Positions 51,566 through 59,632 of a stretch of 64,000 nt of DNA are shown one piece after another. This DNA comes from HGM12587 sp964561705. GTDB taxonomy: Bacteria; Bacillota; Clostridia; Lachnospirales; Lachnospiraceae. Below the pieces are notes generated by a model that had not been told where the DNA came from, did not search any database, and saw nothing but the letters and a program-made list of their open reading frames with translations. Made by a program: the position numbers and the translations under genes. The stretch lies in contig CAZLQJ010000001.1 in NCBI GenBank assembly GCA_964561705.1, positions 1-64,000 of the forward strand. Reading direction: 5' to 3'. The number at the start of each line of letters is the position of its first letter. The first letter of the stretch is position 1.

Positions 51566-52555
51566 TTAATATTCTTCTAATTGAATCTGCTTCTTACCTG
51601 TATTTTGAATTTCCTGACACCGGTTGCAAAGATATAGATATTGCTTTGCTGCACCATCCATACGATTTGCCTTTAATACCTCTATAAAATGAAGTCTTGC
51701 ATCATAAAATTTCTGTTCCTGAAAAAGGTGCACCCCCTTTTCAAACAAAAGTTTTGTTTTACGTTTCAGATTTCTGCTTACCTGATCGTCTCCGTCATAA
51801 ACATCATAAATATTTTCAAAAGCTCCAGAAGAACGTATTAGGATTTTCCCCAGATAACGGCTGTTATAATTTCTTTCAAAATCCCTGATCTGTTCCTTCA
51901 GTCCTCCTGTCAGCAGGATCCGTGCACCATACCGATTTCCGATTTCCTGTAAAAAATCAGCAAATCCCGTAGTTTCTGAGATAGTCAGTGTACCAAATCG
52001 TTTTTCATCACCAACCATCCCAACCATCACATCTCCGTAGGCAAGCCCCATTGCAAATTCCTGTGCCCCTGTTTCCTTCAAATCCATCGCCTCGCAGATT
52101 GAAATCGCTGCTCTTAATGCTCCTTCCGGACTTTTTAGAAAAAACGCCTTTAGACCGGCATCTACAAACCGGTCTATTTCCCCTTCCTGATATAATACAG
52201 ATGGAACAACATGCTTTAGTACATCATTAATATATTGAAAGATTTCTTCTGCTGTTTTGGTACGAATCCAATGAAGAAATCCATGAATATTAAAGGACAA
52301 CACTGCAGCCGGAACCACTTTGGGCTCTCCAAGACGAATTTTTCCTAAAGTTCCATTCTGTAAAAGATCCAGAAGCTGTTTTGGCAGCATTGCCTCCTGC
52401 AATGTTTTGTTTTTTACTGCTTCTTCAGATATGTGAGTGCCTGTACTTACCTGTTGTTTTAGCTTATTGTTCTTTCTGATCAGCCAGAGGAATACTCCTG
52501 CAATGCAGCCCCAAAGGAGGCACAAGAGTATTGTTCCTATTATTTTTGTACTCAT
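51566..52555 (-). CDS. Membrane-anchored class III cyclase-like protein with missing catalytic residues
   Basis: A 329-residue protein: N-terminal membrane helix at 6-26, cyclase homology domain about 80-255, and a C-terminal TPR-like helical pair about 263-310. The cyclase fold is recognisable (AYGDVMVGMVGDEKRFGTLT, YGARILLT). Alignment with active enzymes shows Asn89 in SFNIHGF where the first metal Asp is expected. The second metal Asp (Asp132) is kept. Gly197 and Phe201 (ETTGFADFL) stand in place of the transition-state Asn and Arg of VNLASRL. I therefore expect no nucleotide cyclisation; it may bind a partner or nucleotide. It sits 16 nt after the spike-tip gene. Confidence 0.82.
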   Translation of the reverse strand: MSTKIIGTILLCLLWGCIAGVFLWLIRKNNKLKQQVSTGTHISEEAVKNKTLQEAMLPKQLLDLLQNGTLGKIRLGEPKVVPAAVLSFNIHGFLHWIRTKTAEEIFQYINDVLKHVVPSVLYQEGEIDRFVDAGLKAFFLKSPEGALRAAISICEAMDLKETGAQEFAMGLAYGDVMVGMVGDEKRFGTLTISETTGFADFLQEIGNRYGARILLTGGLKEQIRDFERNYNSRYLGKILIRSSGAFENIYDVYDGDDQVSRNLKRKTKLLFEKGVHLFQEQKFYDARLHFIEVLKANRMDGAAKQYLYLCNRCQEIQNTGKKQIQLEEY

Positions 52556-52571
52556 AGGTATTTTTCCTCCC

Positions 52572-52958
52572 CTATTTTACCTGCACATTGACTGTGCTGG
52601 GATTCTGTATCTGGATCACTCCTCCATAAGCACACATACATTTACTGGTTTGTGTAAGACACGGTTTTCCTCCTACCAGGATTGTGGGACTTCCCGGTGC
52701 CCAAGGAGCAGTGATCACAGGAATACAAGGCATGGGAGTCAGCACGCCCATTGCCGCTGCTGTTGCCGAAGCCACGGTAGGGTTTGACATACTGCTGCAC
52801 ATTCCAAAAGGCAGAATATTCACCATTGGTACCTGATCCATGATCGTCGCCATCGGCATCTTGCTCATCACTCTTGCCGCCGGCAAAACTGTTAATGCAG
52901 AAGGTGCTGCACCAAAACTGCACATCAATGTGGCACCGCCAAATACGCCAAAACTCAT
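52572..52958 (-). CDS. DUF4280 PAAR-like spike-tip protein
   Basis: A 128-residue protein of the DUF4280 family, related to PAAR tips that sharpen the spike of contractile injection systems. Features are GATLMCSFGAAPSALTVLPA at the N-terminus, PMVNILPFGMCSSMSNP, LTPMPCIPVITAPWAPG and LVGGKPCLTQTSKCMC. Six cysteines (13, 54, 78, 100, 107, 109) are at family positions and could bind metal at the tip. The ATG at 52958 has GAGGAG 8 nt upstream and overlaps the upstream gene by 4 nt. No toxin domain is fused to it, so the payload must be elsewhere. Confidence 0.92.
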   Translation of the reverse strand: MSFGVFGGATLMCSFGAAPSALTVLPAARVMSKMPMATIMDQVPMVNILPFGMCSSMSNPTVASATAAAMGVLTPMPCIPVITAPWAPGSPTILVGGKPCLTQTSKCMCAYGGVIQIQNPSTVNVQVK

Positions 52959-53737
52959 CCTTTTTTCTCCTCTTCGTAAATTTCTTCTGTGATTTTGTTT
53001 TCCTTCTCTGGAAACAGCTGCAAGATCCTGCAGATTTCCGGTTCCTGTTCTTTTCCTTTGATCAGGCAAATACTGTTTTCCGTCGGAATATGACGGATCG
53101 GCAGATAAAACCGGCCTTCCCGATCTGCTGTTACTTCATACACCGGGTAGATTGAAGTTCCCACCTTTTTATAACTATTTTTCAACGGATGTTCCATCTG
53201 ACACACTTCATCCCTTTGATCAGTAATCCTAAAAAATTCTCTTGTTTCTCCATTTTTAATACAGAGTGTTTTTCCTTCTAAATGTATGATTTCCGGCAAA
53301 AAGATGGAGATTTCCTTCCTCTTCGTTTTCGGTTCATAATCGTATAAAAGCTTATAATTTTTCTTCTGTTCCGGAAACAACAATCGTATCCGGCTATATG
53401 GCCGAATCTTCCCTTTAATACAGGTCGCTCCTGCCGGAAGCGGATAAGCAGCATTTGGAAGCATACGGATCTGAAACACCTGTATTCCATTTCCAAGAGG
53501 AAATTCCAATACCTGTTTCTGATAAAGCGGATCTTCCATGCAAATGCTTACACGGCTTCCTTCTAGATCACAAAACACATGATATCCATCCATTTTACGG
53601 ATTGACTGTCTGCTTCCGTCTTCTGTATACATACGAAAAGAAGGGCTTTTGATCACATTTTCTGTAAAATCGTCTATTGGAAGGATTACCAGAGATACTT
53701 CTCTTTTTAACCTTACAGTCATATAGTTCCTATTCAT
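52955..53737 (-). CDS. Unknown beta-rich protein in CIS locus (260 aa)
   Basis: No family recognised. The 260 residues are predicted mostly beta-rich: an N-terminal YMTVRLKREVSLVILPIDDF, a GYHVFCDLEGSRVSICMED stretch and PAGATCIKGKIRPYSRIRL, followed by SIYPVYEVTADREGRFYLPI, which resembles a carboxypeptidase-regulatory or Ig-like strand pattern. Proteins of similar size lie beside DUF4255 genes in other injection-system clusters and are often taken as structural. Its ATG follows the DUF4255 stop directly, and it overlaps the spike-tip gene by 4 nt, so it is probably made in similar amounts. It could be a spike adaptor, a tail terminator or a fibre part. Confidence 0.6.
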   Translation of the reverse strand: MNRNYMTVRLKREVSLVILPIDDFTENVIKSPSFRMYTEDGSRQSIRKMDGYHVFCDLEGSRVSICMEDPLYQKQVLEFPLGNGIQVFQIRMLPNAAYPLPAGATCIKGKIRPYSRIRLLFPEQKKNYKLLYDYEPKTKRKEISIFLPEIIHLEGKTLCIKNGETREFFRITDQRDEVCQMEHPLKNSYKKVGTSIYPVYEVTADREGRFYLPIRHIPTENSICLIKGKEQEPEICRILQLFPEKENKITEEIYEEEKKG

Positions 53738-54307
53738 CTATTCCTCCACGCGAAATTCTACGCTGCCAACCCGTTGGATGTCTCTTGTTTTTGAAGATTC
53801 TATGGAAACCGGTCCCACTTTATAGAAAAGAGAAGGTTTCACCGCAAGATTCGGAAAATTCCATAATTTGATCTTTTCATCCATCTCCAGCTTTCTCATT
53901 TCCAAACGAACTCCTTCACGTCCTTTGCCGCTGATAAATTCCATACTTTCTGTATCCAGTACTCCATAATCTCTGAAAATCTGGATGACTCTTCCCATGA
54001 TCCTTTGTTCTTCTTCTGCCCGGAATTTCACATCACTGGCTGAAAATGCAGTAATCATATAGGAAAGAGACAGATACACCGGCGGATATTTTTGTCGTTT
54101 GATCCCATCAGAAACCATTCCACTCTGTCGGTAATCCTCACTCTCACTCACATCATACAAATGCACACATAAGGTCAAATCTCCTCTGTCAGCCGGTGTT
54201 GCCAATCCGATCGCATCCGCATTTTGAATGATCTGGGGCACCAATTCTTTTCTCAGCAGCCGCACCAATGCATTCCCAGTTTCCGTAATAACCGTATAAC
54301 TGCCCAT
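53738..54307 (-). CDS. DUF4255/Pvc16-like tail cap (terminator) protein
   Basis: A 189-residue protein with the Pvc16 N-terminal (DUF4255) fold: TVITETGNALVRLLRKELVP, ADRGDLTLCVHLYDVSESED, KYPPVYLSLSYMITAFSASD and AEEEQRIMGRVIQIFRDYGVL in the family order. In Afp/PVC-type injection systems this protein caps the tube and sheath at the end far from the baseplate. The ATG at 54307 has GGAGG 8 nt upstream; a 53-codon longer reading is a basic run overlapping the MORN gene and is rejected. It is the most diagnostic gene for an extracellular-type CIS in this window. Confidence 0.9.
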   Translation of the reverse strand: MGSYTVITETGNALVRLLRKELVPQIIQNADAIGLATPADRGDLTLCVHLYDVSESEDYRQSGMVSDGIKRQKYPPVYLSLSYMITAFSASDVKFRAEEEQRIMGRVIQIFRDYGVLDTESMEFISGKGREGVRLEMRKLEMDEKIKLWNFPNLAVKPSLFYKVGPVSIESSKTRDIQRVGSVEFRVEE

Positions 54308-54332
54308 GACTGCTTCCTCCATTTCTTTCTGT

Positions 54333-55847
54333 TTATTCTGCTGATTCCGGATTCTCCTGTATTCCCGAAGCTTCCGGTGCCGCCTCAGCCAGCGGTGTAT
54401 TTTTGTAAAATGTACCTTCATAAACCAGCACACCGGTCGCGATGTCATACATTGCACCTTTTCCATTATAGGTTCCCATTAAAAATTCTCCTTCGTAGGC
54501 CAGAACACTTTCTATGTAATATTTTCCGGATCCGTCATATTCTCCTTCCCTAAAACTTCCTTCATAGATCAATGCCTGTGTTTTGGGATCGTAAAGTTTT
54601 CCTTCTCCATCATACAGACCTCCATAAAAGCTGCCTTCATATAAGAGATTTCCCGTTCCTTCATCATAGAGCCGTCCATCGCCGGACCACTCACCCTTTG
54701 CAAAATTACCATCATATACAAGAATTCCTGTTTCTTCCTGATATTGACGACCCGCTCCCTCGTAGCTACCTTCCAGGAAACTGCCTTCGTAGATCAAAAT
54801 TTCATCCAAAAACTGTTTTCCCTGACCTTCATAAAGCCCTGTCTTTACCTCTCCTTCATAGATCAGACTGCCATCTTCGTCATAAATTCGCGCTGTTCCC
54901 TGATCCGGCTGATCCTGGGAAAAACTCCCCTCATAGATTAAAGTTCCATCCTTGGCATAGGATCTTCCGGTCCCGGATTTTTTCCCCTGAGAAAATTCAC
55001 CTTCATAGGATAACCATCCAACTTCATCATAAAGTATTCCTTTCCCATCATAGAGTCCCTGAGAAAATTCGCCTTCATAAAAAACTTTTCCGTCCTCATT
55101 ATAAAGGGTTCCCTTTCCATCATAGAGTCCCTGGGAAAATCCTCCACGAAACAGTTCTTTTCCATTCTCATGATATAAAATTCCTGTTCCGTCATAACAT
55201 CCCTGGGAGAATCCTCCCTGATATAATACAGTGCCATTTTCACGATACAAGGTTCCGGTGCCATCATATCCATTGGCATGAAATTCTCCCCGATATTTCA
55301 ATGTGCCATCCGTATAATAACTTTCCCCCTGACCACTATACTGTTCCGATTGAAATTCTCCCCGATACAGAAGATTTCCTTCATAGTCATATAAAGTTCC
55401 CTGACCATTGATTCTTCCTTCCGACAAGGTTCCTGTAAACAAGACGTTATCAAGTGCAAGATCTCCCACCAAGCGCACTTTTCCGTTGTATCCGATCATT
55501 TCCTGGGAATTGATGACCATCGTCTTTGTCAGATATCTTGACTGGATCCATGGATAGATCACCTTTGTAATCAGCAATGGCAGAAAAATCAAAAGAAGCA
55601 ATGCTACATACAGCAGTTTCTTCGCAATATACTGATCTCCCACCGCAACATATTCTTTTAAAGACTTTGGTTTTTCTCCAGCCTGCTTGATCTTTGTCTT
55701 TACGTCACCGCTTACCTTTCCAACAATTGATGTTGGACTGACTACCCGCACAATCTTTCGATACAACAGTAGAAATGGTGCCGTAACCGTCCGTATAATT
55801 CTGCGTATTCCATAGAACAATGCATTTTTTATGTTAAAACTTGACAT
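54333..55847 (-). CDS. Transmembrane MORN-repeat protein
   Basis: A 504-residue protein: basic N-terminal part (1-77), one membrane helix at 78-99 (KLLYVALLLLIFLPLLITKV), a short spacer, then about 14 MORN-type repeats of 22-24 residues (137 to about 490) with the core Y-x-G-x-F-x-x-G-x-Y-D-G-x-G-x-L-Y. Repeats 4-6 are nearly identical (FSQGLYDGKGTLYNEDGK and FSQGLYDGKGILYDE). The tail is acidic. MORN repeats form a long beta sheet that binds lipids or proteins. With no signal peptide before the helix, the repeat part could face either side; basic residues before the helix favour an external repeat domain. It lies 2 nt after the kinase-like gene. It may be a membrane anchor or a wall-spanning sleeve. 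Confidence 0.85.
   Translation of the reverse strand: MSSFNIKNALFYGIRRIIRTVTAPFLLLYRKIVRVVSPTSIVGKVSGDVKTKIKQAGEKPKSLKEYVAVGDQYIAKKLLYVALLLLIFLPLLITKVIYPWIQSRYLTKTMVINSQEMIGYNGKVRLVGDLALDNVLFTGTLSEGRINGQGTLYDYEGNLLYRGEFQSEQYSGQGESYYTDGTLKYRGEFHANGYDGTGTLYRENGTVLYQGGFSQGCYDGTGILYHENGKELFRGGFSQGLYDGKGTLYNEDGKVFYEGEFSQGLYDGKGILYDEVGWLSYEGEFSQGKKSGTGRSYAKDGTLIYEGSFSQDQPDQGTARIYDEDGSLIYEGEVKTGLYEGQGKQFLDEILIYEGSFLEGSYEGAGRQYQEETGILVYDGNFAKGEWSGDGRLYDEGTGNLLYEGSFYGGLYDGEGKLYDPKTQALIYEGSFREGEYDGSGKYYIESVLAYEGEFLMGTYNGKGAMYDIATGVLVYEGTFYKNTPLAEAAPEASGIQENPESAE
54378..55439. repeat. Tandem MORN-coding repeats
   Basis: About 14 imperfect repeats of 66-72 bp inside the MORN gene. Blocks such as CATCATAGAGTCCCTG recur two or three times (near 55045, 55119), so recent duplication within the array is likely and copy number may vary between strains. 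Confidence 0.75.
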
Positions 55848-55849
55848 TC

Positions 55850-56740
55850 TTACTCTTCTCCATTCTCCTGTACAACGGCTTCCGGTTCCTCGACGATAAG
55901 ATCACCGATCTGACTCATAGTCTGGATCATTGTCTGGGAACTGCTGTGATCCTGCAGTTTCGTGATCACATACACCACTGCCGCCACCACGATCACAACT
56001 GCAAGGATCTTTTGACCAATCTTCATCAGCTTCTTCATTCTTTCCCAAAAACGAAACAGAAATGTCTTTGGCAACGGTTCCTTTTGATCTTCCTTTAAAA
56101 AGTCTTCATAAACCGGCAGAAATTCCTGAAACATCTGGATATAACTGTTCCACATTCCACTTTCCAATCCCTGAAGATATTCATTCAGCCGAGGATAGAT
56201 CTGTTTTTTCGCTTCATCTGAAAATAACAGTAAAAAAATTTTCCTAAGCTGCAGTCCCACATCCTGAACAGTAAACTCTTCAAATTGTTCCACCTGTTTC
56301 AAATGATAATTCCAATGGATTTCCAGACTCCTGCTGACCGTGATCTGATCTGTTTCCAATCCGTTCCATGCAAAATATGGATGAGGGTTTTGCATTAACA
56401 GCCGTTCAAAAATTCCTCTTGCAATCTCAGCCCGCTCTCTTCGTCCGCAATATTCCCTCTGAAGATGCTCCGTCAGACTCTGATCCTTGCTGTAGCATAG
56501 GACGATCAGGAAATTCTCATTTTCCCGAAAACATTCCAGATAATCCGTAAACTCCCGTCCTTTGATCTTTTCTTCTAAAAAAATCGTCAGACGTTTTGCC
56601 AGCACAGCATCTGTGATGCGTATAAGCAGACGTGAGACTTCTTCTCCTGTCTGTTCCGTACACAAAAATTCTTCTGTTTTATTGGTTCCTCCTAAATGCC
56701 GCATTACCTGGTAACTGCGGTCAAAGTTGGTAAATCTCAT
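55850..56740 (-). CDS. Kinase-like (probable pseudokinase) protein with C-terminal membrane anchor
   Basis: A 296-residue protein. The first ~180 residues recall a small protein-kinase fold: a shortened Gly loop LGGTNKTEEFLC (16-27), a beta strand SRLLIRITD, a hinge-like FLIVLCYSKDQSLTEHL (77-93), and a catalytic-loop-like HPYFAWNGLETDQITVSRSL (120-139). The invariant HRD Asp, loop Asn and DFG motif are not seen. After a helical linker comes a membrane helix at 244-260 and a short acidic tail that would be outside the cell. The kinase link is by pattern only and is weaker than the other calls here. It overlaps the 578-aa gene by 4 nt and is followed by the MORN gene after 2 nt. Confidence 0.55.
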   Translation of the reverse strand: MRFTNFDRSYQVMRHLGGTNKTEEFLCTEQTGEEVSRLLIRITDAVLAKRLTIFLEEKIKGREFTDYLECFRENENFLIVLCYSKDQSLTEHLQREYCGRRERAEIARGIFERLLMQNPHPYFAWNGLETDQITVSRSLEIHWNYHLKQVEQFEEFTVQDVGLQLRKIFLLLFSDEAKKQIYPRLNEYLQGLESGMWNSYIQMFQEFLPVYEDFLKEDQKEPLPKTFLFRFWERMKKLMKIGQKILAVVIVVAAVVYVITKLQDHSSSQTMIQTMSQIGDLIVEEPEAVVQENGEE

Positions 56741-58473
56741 TGATCTGCACCCTTTTCTCTTACGATTACAAAGATTGACGCTTTTACTTCCGGATACGCT
56801 GCACTTACAGCAGTTACCTCGTATACACCTGCAGTATTTGGTGCAGTATACATTCCATTGGCATCAATGGTTCCTCCATGATCTTTTACCTGCCAGATCA
56901 GACTGGTATCCGGCATATTGCTGCATACGGCTTCTAAATAATAACTCTCTCTGATATTCAGATTTAATACATTTGGTCGGATAAAGATCCTTCGCTCCTT
57001 CTTTTCTTCGATCAGTTCTTTCCGGTCACGGATTGCCGTCCAGTGGATCCTTAATCGGTCTCTGGAAGTCGTTGCCTGCATTTTCAGCCCGATCACAAAA
57101 GTTCCTTTTTGTGCATCTGCCTTGGCAGCCAGTTCCACTTGGGCTACATCCTCCTGAAAGATTCCCGGCGCACCAAAATAAGTTTCCGAATCCTCTTCCC
57201 CTTCCAGACTTAAAACGATCGTTGTCTCTCCCATTCCCAAGCCATGGGAGATCTCCCGACTGAAGAAACGTTTGCCTTTGGCTGCTCCAATCCCGAAGGA
57301 AAAAATCTCTACGCCTTCTGCGATCAACGGACCGCATGTTTCCCCTTTGGTATTTCCGACCCGTTCATTTTCCGGACCGTTCATTCGTTCCTGTCCTGTA
57401 TACTGCGGACTGTTCATCTTCCAAAGGGCATCCTGCAAAAATGGGCTTGCTATATACTGCCCAAAAGGCATTTTTTCCACTTCATCGATCACAACTGTAT
57501 CGCCAGCCCGCAAAAGGGTAATCTTTGCAAGATAAAGATCCGGATTTCCACTGTCCTTTAAAATCTGATCCATTCCCTTTTCATAATAGCTTTTCTGTAC
57601 TTTTTCCTTACCGGAACCATTGCCGATCTGGATCACTAACCGGCCCTTGGCCTCCTCCTGAATCTGATTCTGGCCAATCCGTAATTTGAAACTGTCCGGT
57701 ATCACACAAATACTTCCCTGTGTATTTTTTACACCTAGGGTATCCAGCTGATAGGTATATGTATAACGTCCGGATTTTTCAAACAGTCTCTCATCAAAGG
57801 AAACCGTCATATGCGATCTGCCCTCATAGGAAAGACATACCAGATCCAGTTCATAAGAAAATGCGAAATGATCCTGCTGTCCCATGTTCTCCACTTCGAT
57901 CCTCAATTCTGTCACATCTTTTCCGCTGGCAAATTTCGGCAAAACCTGTCGGATTCTAATGCCCTTTCCCCAATAAATCGTCTGTGAACTTTCAAAAAGA
58001 CTGCTGCTTGATAAATTGGTCGTTTCCGGTTCATTTCTGGTTAAGAACAGTCTGTATCCTTCCCGGATCTTATTATATGCGGTTCCATTTTTTTCTCCGC
58101 CATTGCTGATACTGTGTACAGCCTGTGCCTCTTCTTCCTCATAAGCTGCACAAAGATATAAATATCCTGTATTGCGATCTTCTTCATAATCAGAAAACCC
58201 TTCCAGCATACGCAAAGGTCTTACCACAGGTTCATCGATTACGATTTCCCGTCCAAAATCATCAATTGCCAAACCATTTTCAATCAGAAGACTTGTGTCA
58301 TCCACTGCTACCACATTCATTCCTGTCACAACACCTGCTCCATAAAGGAAGCGATTCATCATTCGTCTCTTATCATTTCCATATTTCTGCTCTAGACGAA
58401 AATCATCCACGGAGAGCAGTTTTCCATAGTAATAATTGTTGCGCTCAAAAGGAAAAAAATTTGTATTCTTCAT
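56737..58473 (-). CDS. CIS-associated baseplate/tail protein with C-terminal Ig-like domain (578 aa)
   Basis: A 578-residue protein found, in my experience of such clusters, beside baseplate genes of Afp-like systems and without an assigned role. The N-terminus ERNNYYYGKLLSVDDFRLEQ, then NDKRRMMNRFLYGAGVVTGM and LLIENGLAIDDFGREIVIDE, is the recurring signature. A beta-rich middle follows. The last ~85 residues form a BIG-type Ig fold (IWQVKDHGGTIDANGMYTAP, GVYEVTAVSA), a domain common in surface-binding fibres. It overlaps both neighbours by 4 nt. It could be a baseplate arm or a target-binding protein. Confidence 0.72.
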   Translation of the reverse strand: MKNTNFFPFERNNYYYGKLLSVDDFRLEQKYGNDKRRMMNRFLYGAGVVTGMNVVAVDDTSLLIENGLAIDDFGREIVIDEPVVRPLRMLEGFSDYEEDRNTGYLYLCAAYEEEEAQAVHSISNGGEKNGTAYNKIREGYRLFLTRNEPETTNLSSSSLFESSQTIYWGKGIRIRQVLPKFASGKDVTELRIEVENMGQQDHFAFSYELDLVCLSYEGRSHMTVSFDERLFEKSGRYTYTYQLDTLGVKNTQGSICVIPDSFKLRIGQNQIQEEAKGRLVIQIGNGSGKEKVQKSYYEKGMDQILKDSGNPDLYLAKITLLRAGDTVVIDEVEKMPFGQYIASPFLQDALWKMNSPQYTGQERMNGPENERVGNTKGETCGPLIAEGVEIFSFGIGAAKGKRFFSREISHGLGMGETTIVLSLEGEEDSETYFGAPGIFQEDVAQVELAAKADAQKGTFVIGLKMQATTSRDRLRIHWTAIRDRKELIEEKKERRIFIRPNVLNLNIRESYYLEAVCSNMPDTSLIWQVKDHGGTIDANGMYTAPNTAGVYEVTAVSAAYPEVKASIFVIVREKGADQ

Positions 58474-59612
58474 GTCATGCTCCTTCTCTCTTCTTCACCT
58501 GTCAAAGTGGCAAATGCCAATCTGGTATTTGTATCTAAGGCCGCCTTTTCATATTGGCCCAGAACACTGTTCACACCCAGATAGGAATATCCGTCTGTAA
58601 AAATATAAGGTTTTAATACAATCAGATTTACCTCCATCTGAACCGGCTTAATCTGTTCTAAAATTCTTAAAAGGGTCTGATGCTCCTGATATGCCGGAAT
58701 ATTTTCTTCCTTCACCAAAACGGTAAAACATCCTGGATCATCCTCATACAGCTGTTCCAAAAGTTTTCCGTAGGATCCATTGTTTTGATAAACCGACCAA
58801 TCCTGCCATTCGATCACAAATGGCTTTTCTCCTGTATACAGTTCTACCAAAAGCTCAATTCCCCTTCTGGTACCTCTGCTGGCTTGAAATTCCATCGCAT
58901 GCTCCAGCAAAAATCGCAACTGACTTTCTCTCCACATATAAGGAGTTTCAATGTCCAGCCATCCTGCCAATTCTTCCAAAAACTGCTGATCCGCCGTCTT
59001 CGGGTCAAGTTGCTGTGGAAATGATTTGATTTCCCCGCCGACATCCTCATACAGAGATTGGAAGACCGCCAGATATCGATCCAGAAAGGACTGATTTCCC
59101 ATCTGCTTTTGATACAATTCCGGAAGATATTTCATCCAGCTCTGTGCCGGAAATGTGATCATAAACTCTCCCAGTGCCACAGGTTCATCTGTCTGTGGAT
59201 AAACTTCCAAAAGAAACCAAAGATATCTTCCTTCCAGACCATGGAGCAAAATATCCTGACTGTAACTCATTTCCTTTTTTAAAAACGGTTCCAGTCTTTT
59301 CTTTTTTTCCGACAATGACAGCTCCGCAGATTTTAACAGTTCTTTTAGATTCATGGTTTCTCCCTGCTCCAGATACTGAATGGTATCCGATGCATAAAAG
59401 GAAATTCTTATGGCTGCTGACCCCTTCTTTTTTTGTTTTCCGGTCATTCGATGCCATATCGTTCCCTCTTTTCCACTGTCCAGGATCCTGGAAAAAAAAG
59501 CTGCCTTTCCAAAAAAACCTGTTTCGGTTACCAGCCCTGAAGGACTTCCCTCCATATGTTCCGCATAGCCTCTGTTATAATCGGAAGTTTTATTGAAAAC
59601 AAAATATTTCAT
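58470..59612 (-). CDS. Phage tail protein, TIGR02242/gpI-like
   Basis: A 380-residue baseplate wedge component. The C-terminal ~230 residues have the tail-protein I signature: YLPELYQKQMGNQSFLDRYL, VFQSLYEDVGGEIKSFPQQLDP (in part), FLEELAGWLDIETP, LRFLLEHAMEFQASRGTRRG and IELLVELYTGEKPFVIEW. The N-terminal 140 residues are variable. In phage P2, gpI joins gpJ in the wedge; here the gene follows the baseplate-J gene by 20 nt, the same order. GAGGTAGGAAGG precedes the ATG. Confidence 0.88.
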   Translation of the reverse strand: MKYFVFNKTSDYNRGYAEHMEGSPSGLVTETGFFGKAAFFSRILDSGKEGTIWHRMTGKQKKKGSAAIRISFYASDTIQYLEQGETMNLKELLKSAELSLSEKKKRLEPFLKKEMSYSQDILLHGLEGRYLWFLLEVYPQTDEPVALGEFMITFPAQSWMKYLPELYQKQMGNQSFLDRYLAVFQSLYEDVGGEIKSFPQQLDPKTADQQFLEELAGWLDIETPYMWRESQLRFLLEHAMEFQASRGTRRGIELLVELYTGEKPFVIEWQDWSVYQNNGSYGKLLEQLYEDDPGCFTVLVKEENIPAYQEHQTLLRILEQIKPVQMEVNLIVLKPYIFTDGYSYLGVNSVLGQYEKAALDTNTRLAFATLTGEEERRSMT

Positions 59613-59632
59613 ACCTTCCTACCTCTTCTTTT

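Noticed and set aside
54308..54466. 53-residue N-terminal extension of the DUF4255 protein
   Set aside because: It lies wholly inside the end of the MORN gene in another frame, is a run of basic residues, and a good ribosome site exists at the later ATG 54307.
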